Source: Thermosyntropha lipolytica DSM 11003
Lineage (GTDB): Bacteria; Bacillota; Syntrophomonadia; Syntrophomonadales; Syntrophomonadaceae
Assembly: GCF_900129805.1 (NCBI RefSeq)
Contig: NZ_FQWY01000011.1
Span: forward strand, 1-57,441
Reading direction: 5' to 3'
Length of the DNA stretch: 57,441 bases
Positions 20,325 to 29,491 of this stretch are shown piece after piece. Numbering within the stretch: position 1 is the first letter of the stretch; every line of letters begins with the position of its first letter. The notes beneath the pieces were generated by a model. It ran no database searches and was not told the DNA's origin. It saw only the letters and a list, made by a program, of their open reading frames with translations. Position numbers and translations under genes: made by a program.

Positions 20325-22631
20325 ATGAAGAAAAAAGCCCTGGTAAGGGCAGGCTTAATCTTAATCTTTATTGCTGGTTTACTTCTGGGGTATAATTTCT
20401 TTTTTAACCAGCCGGAGAAAAGATTTGATGCCCGTTATGACAAGATAACGGTAGTGATGGATGATAACTATCCACCTTATGTTTTTCGCACCGGAGATGG
20501 AAAACTGGAGGGGATTTTAATCGACTACTGGAAGCTCTGGGAGGAGAAAACCGGGATAAAAGTCCACCTGGAAGCTAAGGACTGGAAAAAAGCCCTGGAT
20601 GATATGGCTAAGGGACGCTATGATGTTATAGACACCATATTCTACAATGAAGAGAGAGCCCGCCTCTACGACTTTTCCCAGCCTTATACCACTATCGAAG
20701 TGCCTATCTTTTTTCACCAGAATTTTTACGGCATAAGTAATGTAGACTCCCTAAAAGGATTTATAGTAGGAGTTAAAAGAGGAGATGCGAGTGAAGCTTT
20801 TTTGCGGGAAAAAGGGGTTAAAAACCTGGTAACCTATGACAGCTATGAAGAAATAATCAAAGGGGTTAAAAACGGGGAGATATTAGTATTTGTTATGGAC
20901 AAGCCTCCTGCCCTTTATTATTTATATAAATACGGGCTGAGCGATGAGTTCAGGATGAGCCCCCCTTTGTATAGCGGACAATTTCACCGGGCGGTGAAAA
21001 AAGGGGATACTGAGCTTTTACAGACGGTAGAGAAAGGATTTTCCCTTATTTCCCGGCAGGAATACGCTAGAATTGAGAAAAAATGGATGGGGGAGATTAT
21101 TGGAGGCCATCTCTATCTTCGCTATTTACCTCATGTTGTTTTAGCCTCTCTTTTGCTGTTTTCCCTGATTATTCTGTGGAATTACCTCCTGCAAAGAGAA
21201 GTGCGCCGCAAAACGTGTGAATTAGAAGCGGAAAAGAATCTCCTTTCTACTACCCTTTATTCGATCGGAGATGGGGTAATAACCACCGATAAAGAAGGGC
21301 GCATTACCTCAGTTAACCCGGCGGCACAGGCGATAAGCGGCTTTTCCCGGGAGGAAGCGGAAGGAAAGGAGTTTTCTGCAGTTTTTCGCCTGATAGATGA
21401 AGAGACGGGAAAAGAAGAGGAAAATCTGGCATTAAAGGTCATAGAAAGCGGCCAGGTTTGGGAAATGGGCAATCACATCTGTTTAATCCGCAAAAATGGG
21501 GATAAACTGCCGGTGGCCGACAGTGCAGCTCCCATAAAAGACAAAAAGGGCAGCATCTGGGGAGCAGTCATCGTTTTACGGGATGTAAGCCGGGAAAAAG
21601 AACAGAGGGAAAGGATAATATATTTAAGTTATCATGATACCTTGACCGATCTCTATAATCGCCGTTTTATGGAGGAGAAGATAAAGCAGCTGGATGAAGA
21701 GAAGCTTCCGGTAACGGTTATCATGGGAGATGTTAACGGACTTAAGCTTACCAATGATGTTTTTGGCCATGAGGCCGGGGATGGGCTTTTAAAAGGGGCA
21801 GCCCTGATTTTTAAAGAGGTTTGCGGGGAAAAAGCTCTTATTGCCCGCTGGGGCGGGGATGAGTTTTTACTTTTACTTCCCCATTCTATGCCGGGGGAAG
21901 GAGAAGAAATTATAAGGAAAATACGGGAAAGGTGCGAGGAGTCTAAAATAGGGGAAGTCAGGCTCAGCATATCACTGGGCAGCGCTTTTCGCGGCAATGG
22001 AGGGCAAAAACTGCAGGCCAAAATCAAGGAAGCTGAAGAGAGGATGTACCGGCAGAAGCTGATTGAGGGCAGAAGCTACCGGCATGGGATAATTGAAAGC
22101 CTTTTAGCCACCCTTTTTGTGAAAAGCATGGAAACCAGGGAGCATACGGAAAGGCTTAAAAATTTATGCCTGCTCACGGCGGAAAAATTGCAGCTTTCCA
22201 GCCGGGAAAAAGATGAGCTTATTCTCCTGGCTCTTTTGCATGATATAGGTAAGGTAGGAATAGAAGCGAATATACTCCTTAAGCCGGGTCCTCTTAGCGA
22301 AGAAGAATGGGAGATTATGAAAAAACATCCGGAAATAGGCTATCGCATAGCCCTTAACACCCCGGAACTGGCGTTTATTGCCGAATACATACTTTATCAC
22401 CATGAGCGGTATGATGGGAAAGGATATCCCCAGGGGTTAAGAGGAGATGAGATACCGCTGCTTTGCCGCATTTTGTCCGTAGCAGATGCTTATGATGCCA
22501 TGACCCAGGACCGCGTTTATCGGCCAGCGCTGAGCAAGGAAGAGGCCCTTCTGGAAATAAGAAAAAACCGGGGCAGTCAGTTTGATCCCCGCATAGCAGA
22601 TATTTTTATCAAGATTATCCAAAACCTGTAA
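20325..22631 (+). CDS. Periplasmic-sensing PAS-GGDEF-HD-GYP cyclic-di-GMP enzyme
   Basis: A 768-residue membrane receptor. Order: N-terminal helix (residues 5-22); an SBP_bac_3-type extracellular solute-binding domain (about 30-255, with DDNYPPYVF and RYDVIDTIFYNEER); a second membrane helix (about 268-288); a PAS domain (about 305-425); a GGDEF domain with intact ARWGGDEF; and an HD-GYP domain with LLHDIGKVG and HHERYDGKGYP. Both synthase and phosphodiesterase signatures look intact; the inhibitory RxxD site before GGDEF is absent. The start ATG 20325 follows GGGGAGGAG. The ligand may be an amino acid or similar small molecule by family, but is unknown. Confidence 0.9.
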   Translation: MKKKALVRAGLILIFIAGLLLGYNFFFNQPEKRFDARYDKITVVMDDNYPPYVFRTGDGKLEGILIDYWKLWEEKTGIKVHLEAKDWKKALDDMAKGRYDVIDTIFYNEERARLYDFSQPYTTIEVPIFFHQNFYGISNVDSLKGFIVGVKRGDASEAFLREKGVKNLVTYDSYEEIIKGVKNGEILVFVMDKPPALYYLYKYGLSDEFRMSPPLYSGQFHRAVKKGDTELLQTVEKGFSLISRQEYARIEKKWMGEIIGGHLYLRYLPHVVLASLLLFSLIILWNYLLQREVRRKTCELEAEKNLLSTTLYSIGDGVITTDKEGRITSVNPAAQAISGFSREEAEGKEFSAVFRLIDEETGKEEENLALKVIESGQVWEMGNHICLIRKNGDKLPVADSAAPIKDKKGSIWGAVIVLRDVSREKEQRERIIYLSYHDTLTDLYNRRFMEEKIKQLDEEKLPVTVIMGDVNGLKLTNDVFGHEAGDGLLKGAALIFKEVCGEKALIARWGGDEFLLLLPHSMPGEGEEIIRKIRERCEESKIGEVRLSISLGSAFRGNGGQKLQAKIKEAEERMYRQKLIEGRSYRHGIIESLLATLFVKSMETREHTERLKNLCLLTAEKLQLSSREKDELILLALLHDIGKVGIEANILLKPGPLSEEEWEIMKKHPEIGYRIALNTPELAFIAEYILYHHERYDGKGYPQGLRGDEIPLLCRILSVADAYDAMTQDRVYRPALSKEEALLEIRKNRGSQFDPRIADIFIKIIQNL

Positions 22632-22720
22632 GGCGGGATTTTTCTTCCCTGGCATCGGTAATGAAATCTTTCTTTCGGGCATATATAAGCTAATAATATG
22701 TCGCGGGGAGAGGAAAATGA

Positions 22721-23443
22721 GTGAAAAAATACCGGGAATTTTTAAGTAGGCCCAGGCCGGAATTTATTATAGTCTTTAGCGGTTTTTTTCTCCTGTGCAT
22801 GCTGGCTGCTGTCTGGGGAGACGAAAGGGGAAAGGAAATTGCGGCCTACAACCTGGTCAGCAAGATAATCGTCGTTGACCCTGGACATGGTGGTGTAGAT
22901 ACAGGTGCTACCCGGGGAGATATAGTCGAGAAGGATATAACTTTGAGAATTGCGGAAAGACTGGCCGTAGAACTGGCTAAAAACGGAGCTGCCGTGATTA
23001 TGACCCGCAAGGGAGATACGGATTTGGTGGAGGAGAATTTTAAAGGGAGTTATAAGGAAAGGCACCGCCTGGGGCTTAGCCACCGGGTGGAGAAGGCCAA
23101 CCAGAGTGGAGCCCATCTTTTTGTAAGTATTCACACCAATGCCGATCCTGATCCGCGCTGGCGGGGAGCACAAACTTTTTATCATCCGGACAGCATAGAA
23201 AGCAAAAAGGCGGCAGAAGCTATACAGGAAGCGATAAAGGATTATCTTAAAAATACCTCCCGCAGCGCTTTGGCCGGCGACTATTTTGTCATGAACAATA
23301 CCGAGATGCCGGCGGTTCTGGTAGAAGTTGGTTTTATATCTAATCCGGAAGAAGGGAAACTTTTATGTGATGCCGAATATCAGCAGAAAATAGCCTATGC
23401 CATATGTCAAGGTATAGAAAAGTATTTTTCTGCCGGAGAGTAA
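22721..23443 (+). CDS. cwlD: N-acetylmuramoyl-L-alanine amidase CwlD (spore cortex)
   Basis: An Amidase_3 zinc hydrolase that cuts the peptide from muramic acid; CwlD acts in forming muramic-delta-lactam in spore cortex. Residues 15-32 form a signal or anchor helix. Zinc and catalytic residues are in [28 protein letters not shown] and [12 protein letters not shown]. The 240-residue length and location after rplM-rpsI match CwlD in Bacillus, separating it from larger autolysins. GTG start at 22721 after GGGGAGAGG. Indicates a sporulating ancestry. Confidence 0.87.
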   Translation: MKKYREFLSRPRPEFIIVFSGFFLLCMLAAVWGDERGKEIAAYNLVSKIIVVDPGHGGVDTGATRGDIVEKDITLRIAERLAVELAKNGAAVIMTRKGDTDLVEENFKGSYKERHRLGLSHRVEKANQSGAHLFVSIHTNADPDPRWRGAQTFYHPDSIESKKAAEAIQEAIKDYLKNTSRSALAGDYFVMNNTEMPAVLVEVGFISNPEEGKLLCDAEYQQKIAYAICQGIEKYFSAGE

Positions 23444-23483
23444 TCCTTTATTTTTACGCCCAAAAGGAAAGGAGATAGAGACT

Positions 23484-24878
23484 ATGCTGGCCTATGCTGC
23501 TCTTATGCCTCATCCTCCTATTATAATTCCGGAAATAGGAGGAGAAAACAGCCGGCGGATAGACAACATAGCCGGGTCTATGGAAAACATAGGAAAGGAC
23601 ATAAGGGAAACGGGAATTGATACCCTGGTTTTTATAACTCCCCATGGCAATGTTTTTGCCGATGTATTAACCTGTTTGGCTTTGCCTCATCTTTATGGTG
23701 ATTTGCGTTCTTTTGGCTGTCCGGGAGTCAAAATAGAAGGGGAAAATGACAGGGAGCTTCTTTATGAGCTGGCTCGAATGGCGCTTGAGGAAGGGATAGA
23801 CTTTTTCCCTGTTGATGAGGAAAAGGCGAGAAAGTACAGGCTTAGCCTTCAACTTGACCACGGGATATTAGTACCGCTTTATTTTCTTAAAAAAGCCGGG
23901 ATAGAAAAGACAAGGCTCCTCCCGATAAGCACTGGAGGGCTTCCTCTTTTAAAACTTTATGCTTTTGGACAGGCCATAGTAAAAGCGGCTGCCAGCATAA
24001 AGCGCAGGATTGCAATTATAGCATCTGGTGATATGTCCCACCGGCTTAAGGAAGATGGCCCTTATGGCTATCATCCCCAGGGCCCCCGCTTTGACAGGAT
24101 GATAAAAGAGTATCTGGAAAAAGGAGATGTTGAAGCTATCCTCAATATACCGGAAGAAGTAAGGGAAGAAGCTGGAGAGTGCGGCTATCGCTCACTGGTT
24201 ATTATGCTGGGAGCTTTAGATGGGCGAGATTTTACCGTCAAGCATGTAGAATATGCCGGACCTTTTGGGGTAGGATACCTTACGGCCGGGATAATACCCG
24301 GGGAAAAAAGAGAAAGCCTTCTTTCCCGGCTGAAAAAAGAGAGAGAAGAACTTATCAAGAAGAGGCGGGAAAATGAGTCTATGCCGGTAAGATGGGCCCG
24401 GCAGGTGATAGAAAGCTATGTTAAAAAAGGCGTTATCCCGGAACTTCCGCCGGATTTGGCAAGCCTTAAAAAAGAGCGCAAAGGGGCTTTTGTTTCCTTG
24501 AAGAAAGACGGACGGCTGAGGGGCTGCATAGGGACAATCTTTCCCTGCTACGATAATCTGGCGGAAGAAATAGCTTATAATGCCATAAGTGCAGCTACCA
24601 GGGACCCTCGGTTTTTACCGGTAGAAGAAGATGAACTGGAGGAAATAGTTTATTCGGTAGATGTTTTGGAAAAGCCGGAACCCTGCACCAGGGAAGATCT
24701 AGATCCTAAAAAATACGGGGTTATAGTAAGCAAAGGAAATAGGAAAGGGCTTCTCTTACCTGATCTGGAAGGGGTAGATACAGTAGAAGAACAGCTTAAG
24801 ATTGCCCTGCAAAAGGCAGGAATAGGCGAAGATGAAGATTACCGCATCGAACGGTTTACTGTAACCAGGTATAGTTAG
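23484..24878 (+). CDS. Fused MEMO/LigB-like and AMMECR1 protein (AmmeMemoRadiSam A+B)
   Basis: The 464-residue protein joins two domains. Residues 1-270 resemble the MEMO and class III extradiol dioxygenase fold ([39 protein letters not shown]). Residues about 300-460 are an AMMECR1 domain with [21 protein letters not shown] and [11 protein letters not shown]. Immediately downstream is the radical SAM partner, so the whole AmmeMemoRadiSam set is present as two genes. The biochemical reaction of this system is not established; metal binding by MEMO is expected. ATG start with AAAGGAGATAG upstream. Confidence 0.88.
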   Translation: MLAYAALMPHPPIIIPEIGGENSRRIDNIAGSMENIGKDIRETGIDTLVFITPHGNVFADVLTCLALPHLYGDLRSFGCPGVKIEGENDRELLYELARMALEEGIDFFPVDEEKARKYRLSLQLDHGILVPLYFLKKAGIEKTRLLPISTGGLPLLKLYAFGQAIVKAAASIKRRIAIIASGDMSHRLKEDGPYGYHPQGPRFDRMIKEYLEKGDVEAILNIPEEVREEAGECGYRSLVIMLGALDGRDFTVKHVEYAGPFGVGYLTAGIIPGEKRESLLSRLKKEREELIKKRRENESMPVRWARQVIESYVKKGVIPELPPDLASLKKERKGAFVSLKKDGRLRGCIGTIFPCYDNLAEEIAYNAISAATRDPRFLPVEEDELEEIVYSVDVLEKPEPCTREDLDPKKYGVIVSKGNRKGLLLPDLEGVDTVEEQLKIALQKAGIGEDEDYRIERFTVTRYS

Positions 24879-24891
24879 GAGGCTTTAAACG

Positions 24892-25887
24892 GTGGTTAGA
24901 GAGGCGGTTTTTTATGCCAGGCGGGAAGAAAAGAAGGTAAAATGTCTTTTATGCCCGCATGGATGTGTCATAAGCCCGGGAAAAAACGGAATATGCAGGG
25001 TAAGAAAAAATATGTCTGGCAGGCTGGTAAGCCTTAACTATGGCAAGGTTACTGCATTAGCCCTGGATCCGGTAGAGAAAAAGCCTCTTTATCACTTTTT
25101 TCCCGGCAGGAATATTCTGTCTTTAGGCAGCTTGGGCTGCAACTTCTCCTGTGGTTTTTGCCAAAATTACCATATAGCTCATGGAGAGCCGGCCTTATAT
25201 GAAATCTTTCCCGACGAGCTTTTATCCCTGGCTTTAGAAGAGCAAAGCCGGGATTCAGTAGGGGTTGCCTTTACCTATAACGAGCCTCTGATATGGTATG
25301 AGTATATAATGGATACAGCGGAAAAGCTAAAAAGTCATGGTTTAAAAACCGTTCTGGTTACCAACGGCTATATAAATAAAGAGGCTTTTAAAAAGCTTTT
25401 GCCCTTAATCGATGCCCTTAATATTGATATAAAAGCTTTTAACGAAGAATTTTACCGCCGCCACTGCCGGGGTGATCTGAAAACCGTTCTTGATAATGTA
25501 GAGCTGGCTGCTAGTTGTGCTCATGTCGAGGTTACCAGTCTTCTTATACCCAGAGAAAATGATGCTAGAGAAGAGATAAAAGGATTAGCTGCTTTTTTAG
25601 CCCGGATAAGCCCTTTTATTCCCCTGCATTTTTCCCGCTATTATCCGGCCTATAAATTTACCCTGCCTCCCACTCCGGAAGAGATTCTGCACCAGGCGCG
25701 GGATACAGCCCGGGAATACCTCCATTTTGTCTATTTAGGCAACCTGCCGGGGGAAGAAAATGATACCGTATGTTTAAAGTGCCAAAATTTGCTTATAAGG
25801 CGCCGGATATACCAGGTTTTCCCCGTTGGCATCAGGGATGGCAGGTGTTCTTTTTGCGGCGAAGAGCTTTCTTATATCGTTATGTAA
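24892..25887 (+). CDS. amrS: AmmeMemoRadiSam radical SAM enzyme
   Basis: A 331-residue radical SAM protein. The cluster motif is CNFSCGFC (CxxxCxxC) near residue 85. The N-terminus has CLLCPHGC, and a C-terminal ribbon has CLKC and CSFC, so extra metal sites are likely. It resembles pyruvate-formate-lyase-activase-like enzymes (GSLGCNFSCGFCQN, FTYNEPLIWYEY, NIDIKAFNEEFYR). GTG start at 24892 after TTAGGAGG, 13 bases past the fused MEMO-AMMECR1 gene, so they form one unit. Substrate unknown. Confidence 0.88.
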   Translation: MVREAVFYARREEKKVKCLLCPHGCVISPGKNGICRVRKNMSGRLVSLNYGKVTALALDPVEKKPLYHFFPGRNILSLGSLGCNFSCGFCQNYHIAHGEPALYEIFPDELLSLALEEQSRDSVGVAFTYNEPLIWYEYIMDTAEKLKSHGLKTVLVTNGYINKEAFKKLLPLIDALNIDIKAFNEEFYRRHCRGDLKTVLDNVELAASCAHVEVTSLLIPRENDAREEIKGLAAFLARISPFIPLHFSRYYPAYKFTLPPTPEEILHQARDTAREYLHFVYLGNLPGEENDTVCLKCQNLLIRRRIYQVFPVGIRDGRCSFCGEELSYIVM

Positions 25888-25900
25888 GTAATATGTAAAA

Positions 25901-25980
25901 AGATAAGGGAAAGCTTACCAAAAAGCTTTCCCCATCTATATGAAAGCCTCCGGTAGAAAACCGGAAGCTGTTCATTATTT
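25901..25980 (+). terminator. Tandem hairpins after amrS
   Basis: Two stems lie close together. The first pairs GGGAAAGCTT (25907-25916) with AAGCTTTCCC (25923-25932), with flanking AGAT/ATCT pairing. The second pairs 25945-25954 with 25960-25969 with one mismatch, followed by the T-rich gttcattattt. The second is the better terminator. The 110 bases from here to the crotonase gene are AT-rich and probably hold its promoter, but I could not place one with confidence. Confidence 0.6.
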
Positions 25981-26092
25981 AGCATACCCACAGTTTAATA
26001 TATGAATACACCGAGAAAAAAGTTACAGAAATATTCTAAAATTTGTAATCTTATTATAAGATAGAGATAGAAAATATAAAGGGGTGAGGGTA

Positions 26093-26875
26093 GTGGGTTA
26101 TAAATACTTAAAAGTGGAAAAGGAAGGCTATATCGGCATTATTACCGTTAATCGGCCGGAAGTTTTGAATGCTTTAAACCGTGAAGTTTTGCAGGAGATA
26201 AAAGAAGCGGCCGAATATATGGAAAAAGATGATGAGGTGAGGGTAGTAATCATAACCGGAGCGGGAGAAAAAGCTTTTGTAGCCGGAGCCGACATTAAGG
26301 AGATGCAGCCATTAAATGCTGTAGAGGGAAGAAGTTTTGGTAAGCTGGGACAGGAGGTATTTCGCCGTATTGAAAACATGGAAAAGCCGGTTATTGCAGC
26401 AGTAAACGGATTTGCTTTAGGCGGGGGATGTGAGCTGGCTATGGCAGCTGATATAAGAATTGCCTCGGAAAAGGCCAAATTCGGACAGCCGGAAGTAACG
26501 TTAGGCATTACACCCGGCTTTGGCGGAACCCAGCGGCTGCCCAGACTGGTTGGCGAAGGCCGGGCTATGGAACTTATCTTGACCGGCAGGATGATTGGAG
26601 CCGAAGAAGCCTTGCGCATAGGCCTGGTAAATGCAGTTTACCCGGCGGATAAACTGATGGAAGAAGCTAAAAAGCTGGCAGAAACGATTGCCCGGAATGC
26701 ACCTTTGGCGGTAAAATTCTCCAAAGCAGCCATAAATAAAGGCTTGCAGACCGATATAGATACAGGCATGGCCATAGAAGCTGACCTTTTTGGCTTATGT
26801 TTTGCCACCGAAGACCAGAAGGAAGGCATGAAGGCTTTTATAAACAAGGAGAAGGTGGAGTTTAAAGGGGTTTAG
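26093..26875 (+). CDS. Crotonase-family enoyl-CoA hydratase (3-hydroxybutyryl-CoA dehydratase type)
   Basis: A 260-residue cytoplasmic protein that should hydrate short-chain enoyl-CoA such as crotonyl-CoA in butyrate or beta-oxidation metabolism. The oxyanion-hole stretches GEKAFVAGADIKEM and NGFALGGGCELAMAADIRIAS and the second catalytic glutamate region FGQPEVTLGITPGFGGTQRLPRL are intact. GTG 26093 is preferred over GTG 26084 because GGGGTGAGG gives better spacing. It stands alone, with no thiolase or dehydrogenase beside it, so the exact substrate is open. Confidence 0.88.
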   Translation: MGYKYLKVEKEGYIGIITVNRPEVLNALNREVLQEIKEAAEYMEKDDEVRVVIITGAGEKAFVAGADIKEMQPLNAVEGRSFGKLGQEVFRRIENMEKPVIAAVNGFALGGGCELAMAADIRIASEKAKFGQPEVTLGITPGFGGTQRLPRLVGEGRAMELILTGRMIGAEEALRIGLVNAVYPADKLMEEAKKLAETIARNAPLAVKFSKAAINKGLQTDIDTGMAIEADLFGLCFATEDQKEGMKAFINKEKVEFKGV

Positions 26876-26912
26876 CAGCAGAATTGAATAAATATTGAAT
26901 AGGGAGGATATT

Positions 26913-27253
26913 ATGAAGCAGCTTATAAAAAATGTTGAATCAGGCAAGGTATTAGAATTAGATGGTTTAGTAGCTTAAGCTTAGCAGCCAGGACAGGTGG
27001 TAAGCCGTACCCTGGCGCAGGGCAGAAATATGAGCTTAACTTTATTTGCTTTTGACAAGGGCGAAGAGATAAGTTTACATTCATCCAGTGGAGATGCTTT
27101 TGTTTATATACTAGATGGTCAGGCTGAGATAACTATGGGAGAAGAAGTTTTTGAAAAAAAGGTGAAGCCATAGTTATGCCTGCTAATGTTCCTCATGCGC
27201 TTTTAGCCAAAGAACAGTTTAAGATGCCGCTTATAGTAGTATTCCAGCCTTAA
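26913..27253 (+). pseudogene. Decayed cupin-domain gene
   Basis: The frame from ATG 26913 (after AGGGAGG) reads as a small cupin protein (MKQLIKNVESGKVLELDG, then VVSRTLAQGRNMSLTLFAFDKG and GDAFVYILDGQAEITMG) but is broken. In-frame stops stand at codons 22 (TAA 26976) and 24 (TAG 26982). A frameshift occurs at a run of seven A (27154-27160), after which [20 protein letters not shown] continues in another frame to TAA 27251. Three lesions in about 110 codons make a pseudogene more likely than sequencing error. It lies 37 bases after the crotonase gene. Confidence 0.85.
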
Positions 27254-27291
27254 AGTGGATAGAAAAGAAAATAATTTTTTTGTATAAGCCG

Positions 27292-27320
27292 GCCGATTAG
27301 AATCGGCTTTATTTTTTTGG
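27292..27320 (+). terminator. Rho-independent terminator after the cupin remnant
   Basis: A GCCGAT stem (27292-27297) and ATCGGC (27302-27307) close a TAGA tetraloop, followed by tttattttttt. It ends transcription coming from the crotonase and the cupin remnant. Confidence 0.8.
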
Positions 27321-27417
27321 CCATAAAGTAATATTATGGAATACATAGAAAAAGATTTAATTTACTTAATGCAGGATTATGTTGGAAGATGGCGAAAAAA
27401 GAACGGTAAGAAGTTCG

Positions 27418-27434
27418 GAATATACAGTATATTC
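27418..27434. promoter_or_regulatory. 17-base palindrome upstream of the PAS chemoreceptor gene
   Basis: GAATATAC and GTATATTC flank a central A, giving a perfect 17-base palindrome about 48 bases before the gene start. A shorter inverted pair, GAAC and GTTC, lies directly before it (27401-27416). A dimeric repressor site is plausible. No adjacent regulator gene is present. Confidence 0.4.
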
Positions 27435-27481
27435 GTAATATTTTGGTTCGTAAAGTATGGCTGCAGAATAGGAGGGGTATT

Positions 27482-28678
27482 ATGCTGAATCGCCGCAAGT
27501 TGTGGGAAGAAGAGCTTAAGAAGAAAGAAGAAGAGATAGCCCGCCTCAAAAGAGAGATAAGTATTTTAAAGGCAGTCCAGAATGCCATGCCTGATGCCTA
27601 TTACATAAGGGATATGGACTACAATATAATCATGTGGTCCAAAGCGATGGAAGAGCTGACTGGCTACCGGGAAAGCGAGGTTTTAGGGAAAAAATGCTAT
27701 GATATTATAAAAGCCCCGGTTTGCAACGACTGTCCTACCCAGAAGTGTGTTTTGAATAAATCAGGTTTTGTCAAAGATGCTCAGGATACCATGTATGACC
27801 GCTATGGGAACCCCAGGATATGTCTGGTATCTAATGGAGGGGTTTATGATGAAGAGGGAAATCCTTTAGGAGCTATTGAGATAAGCAAGGATATTACCAG
27901 ATATAACAACCTTATCACTTCTGTAGCCGAGCAAGCAGAGCAATTAAGTGCAGTTTCTGAAGAGCTGGCGGCTTCTTCACAGGAGGTAAGTGCCCTTTCG
28001 GAAAAGGTAAGCGATAATTCAGCAGAAGTTTTGCAGCTTACCGAAGCAGGAGTGAAAAATACCCGGCAGATTAATGAAAAAACTCAGCACTGCCAGGAGT
28101 TTGCCCAGGATATAAGGCAGAACATGGAGCGAATAAACCAGTCCATGCAGGCATCAGTTGCCAAAACCGAGGTTTTAAAGCAGAAATCGGAATTTATCAT
28201 TAATATCGTAACTTCTATTCAGAACATAGCCTCCCAGACCAACCTTTTAGCCCTTAATGCCTCTATTGAAGCGGCCCGTGCCGGAGAAGCCGGCAAAGGT
28301 TTTGCCGTAGTGGCAGATGAAATCCGCAAGCTGGCAGAAAGCTCCAATCTATCAGCTCAGGAAATAAAAGGGACAATAGATGAGATAACCGGCCTGGTAG
28401 CCCAGGCTACCCAGTATCTTTTAGATACAGCCAGAGAGCTGGAAGAGGGGAAAAAAAGGATAGAAGAGCTTGCCCGCCTGGTTGTTGAAATAGCCAGGAG
28501 TTCGGATGAGAGTCTTAATTTAATACAGGCTATAAATGATGCAGCCAGTCACACTTCCCGCATAAGTGAGGAACAAAACCAGTCTATGCAGGAAGTGGCC
28601 AGGGTAGGCCAGGAACTGGCATTAATTGCTCAGAAGCTGCAGGAAGAGCTGGAGAAGATGAGAAATGTGAGTTTGTAA
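27482..28678 (+). CDS. Soluble PAS-domain methyl-accepting chemotaxis-like protein
   Basis: A 398-residue cytoplasmic protein with no membrane helix. Residues 1-30 form a charged coiled coil; residues about 30-140 are a PAS domain with a cysteine-rich stretch, [18 protein letters not shown]; from about 150 the protein is a signalling domain ending in the conserved hairpin tip [39 protein letters not shown]. The four cysteines could bind a metal or act in redox sensing, which is inference. The start ATG 27482 follows AGGAGGGG. No che genes are nearby. Confidence 0.87.
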   Translation: MLNRRKLWEEELKKKEEEIARLKREISILKAVQNAMPDAYYIRDMDYNIIMWSKAMEELTGYRESEVLGKKCYDIIKAPVCNDCPTQKCVLNKSGFVKDAQDTMYDRYGNPRICLVSNGGVYDEEGNPLGAIEISKDITRYNNLITSVAEQAEQLSAVSEELAASSQEVSALSEKVSDNSAEVLQLTEAGVKNTRQINEKTQHCQEFAQDIRQNMERINQSMQASVAKTEVLKQKSEFIINIVTSIQNIASQTNLLALNASIEAARAGEAGKGFAVVADEIRKLAESSNLSAQEIKGTIDEITGLVAQATQYLLDTARELEEGKKRIEELARLVVEIARSSDESLNLIQAINDAASHTSRISEEQNQSMQEVARVGQELALIAQKLQEELEKMRNVSL

Positions 28679-28683
28679 AACGA

Positions 28684-28710
28684 GCCGGGGGAATAATCCC
28701 CCGGCTTTTT
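28684..28710 (+). terminator. Rho-independent terminator after the PAS chemoreceptor gene
   Basis: GCCGGGGG (28684-28691) pairs with CCCCCGGC (28698-28705) around AATAAT and is followed by TTTTT. It is a classic strong terminator. Confidence 0.93.
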
Positions 28711-28763
28711 AAATCGGGGGAATTTTCTAATATAAACCGAAATAGTTTGGGATTGGGAATTGC

Positions 28764-28792
28764 TTTAAGTTTTTAAACGGGAAGGGTATAAT
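28764..28792 (+). promoter_or_regulatory. Possible promoter of the metallo-hydrolase gene
   Basis: TATAAT at 28787-28792 is a perfect -10. The -35 TTTAAG at 28764-28769, 17 bases upstream, is poor. The gene start follows 30 bases after the -10. Confidence 0.4.
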
Positions 28793-28821
28793 GGAAAAAA
28801 AGCGGGAGAGGGAGATTAAGG

Positions 28822-29478
28822 ATGGATCTCAATATAATAACTCTGGGAATAACTAATACTTATATAATAAAAGGAAAAAATGGCTATGTAATGGTAGATG
28901 CCGGGGAATTGGGAAGGGTGAAGAGTTTTGTGAAACAGGCCAGGAATCTGGCTATTGATCCGAAAAAGATCAATCTTATCATAATAACCCATGCCCATTT
29001 TGACCATATAGGAAGCCTGGCAGATATTAAAGAAATATGCGGATGCCCGGTTTTAATCCATCCGCATGAAGCAGATATTTTAGCCCGGGGAGAGGTGGTA
29101 ATTCCTCCCGGCACCAATCCGGCAGGCAGGATGATAAGCGGGATAGGGAAAGGTTTTAAGTTTTTGTTTCGCTTTAAACCGGTTAGTGCTGAGCTGAGGT
29201 GTGAAGGGGAATTTGATTTAAGGCCGTATGGAGTGGAAGGTAAGGTTATTCCTACTCCCGGACATACTCCGGGTTCGCTTTCTGTCGTTTTGGATGACGG
29301 CCGGGCCATGGTAGGAGACCTGGCTATGAATTTTCCGCTTACCTGGACTAATTATCCTATTTTTGCCGAACTGCCAGATGAGGTGTATAAGAGCTGGCAG
29401 AAGATAAGGGGGGAAGGGGTGGAAACGGTTTATCCGGCGCACGGGCCGTGTTTTGCTGCTGATAATCTGATCGGTTAA
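28822..29478 (+). CDS. Metallo-beta-lactamase fold hydrolase
   Basis: A 218-residue cytoplasmic protein of the glyoxalase II-like group. The metal-binding motif HAHFDHIG lies near residue 57, with further ligands in HPHEA, PTPGHTPGSL, GDLAMNF and YPAHGP. ATG start after GGGAGATTAAGG. It stands alone and faces the minus-strand exporter genes. The substrate is unknown; hydroxyacylglutathione or a similar thioester is only one option. Confidence 0.85.
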   Translation: MDLNIITLGITNTYIIKGKNGYVMVDAGELGRVKSFVKQARNLAIDPKKINLIIITHAHFDHIGSLADIKEICGCPVLIHPHEADILARGEVVIPPGTNPAGRMISGIGKGFKFLFRFKPVSAELRCEGEFDLRPYGVEGKVIPTPGHTPGSLSVVLDDGRAMVGDLAMNFPLTWTNYPIFAELPDEVYKSWQKIRGEGVETVYPAHGPCFAADNLIG

Positions 29479-29491
29479 AAGCATATGCTGT

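Noticed and set aside
22650-22700. Sporulation sigma factor promoter before cwlD
   Set aside because: GCATATATA resembles a sigma-E -10, but no matching -35 at correct spacing was found.
26976-26984. Recoding of TAA/TAG (for example pyrrolysine) in the cupin frame
   Set aside because: Two different stops lie two codons apart, in a local duplication, and a frameshift follows, so decay is simpler.
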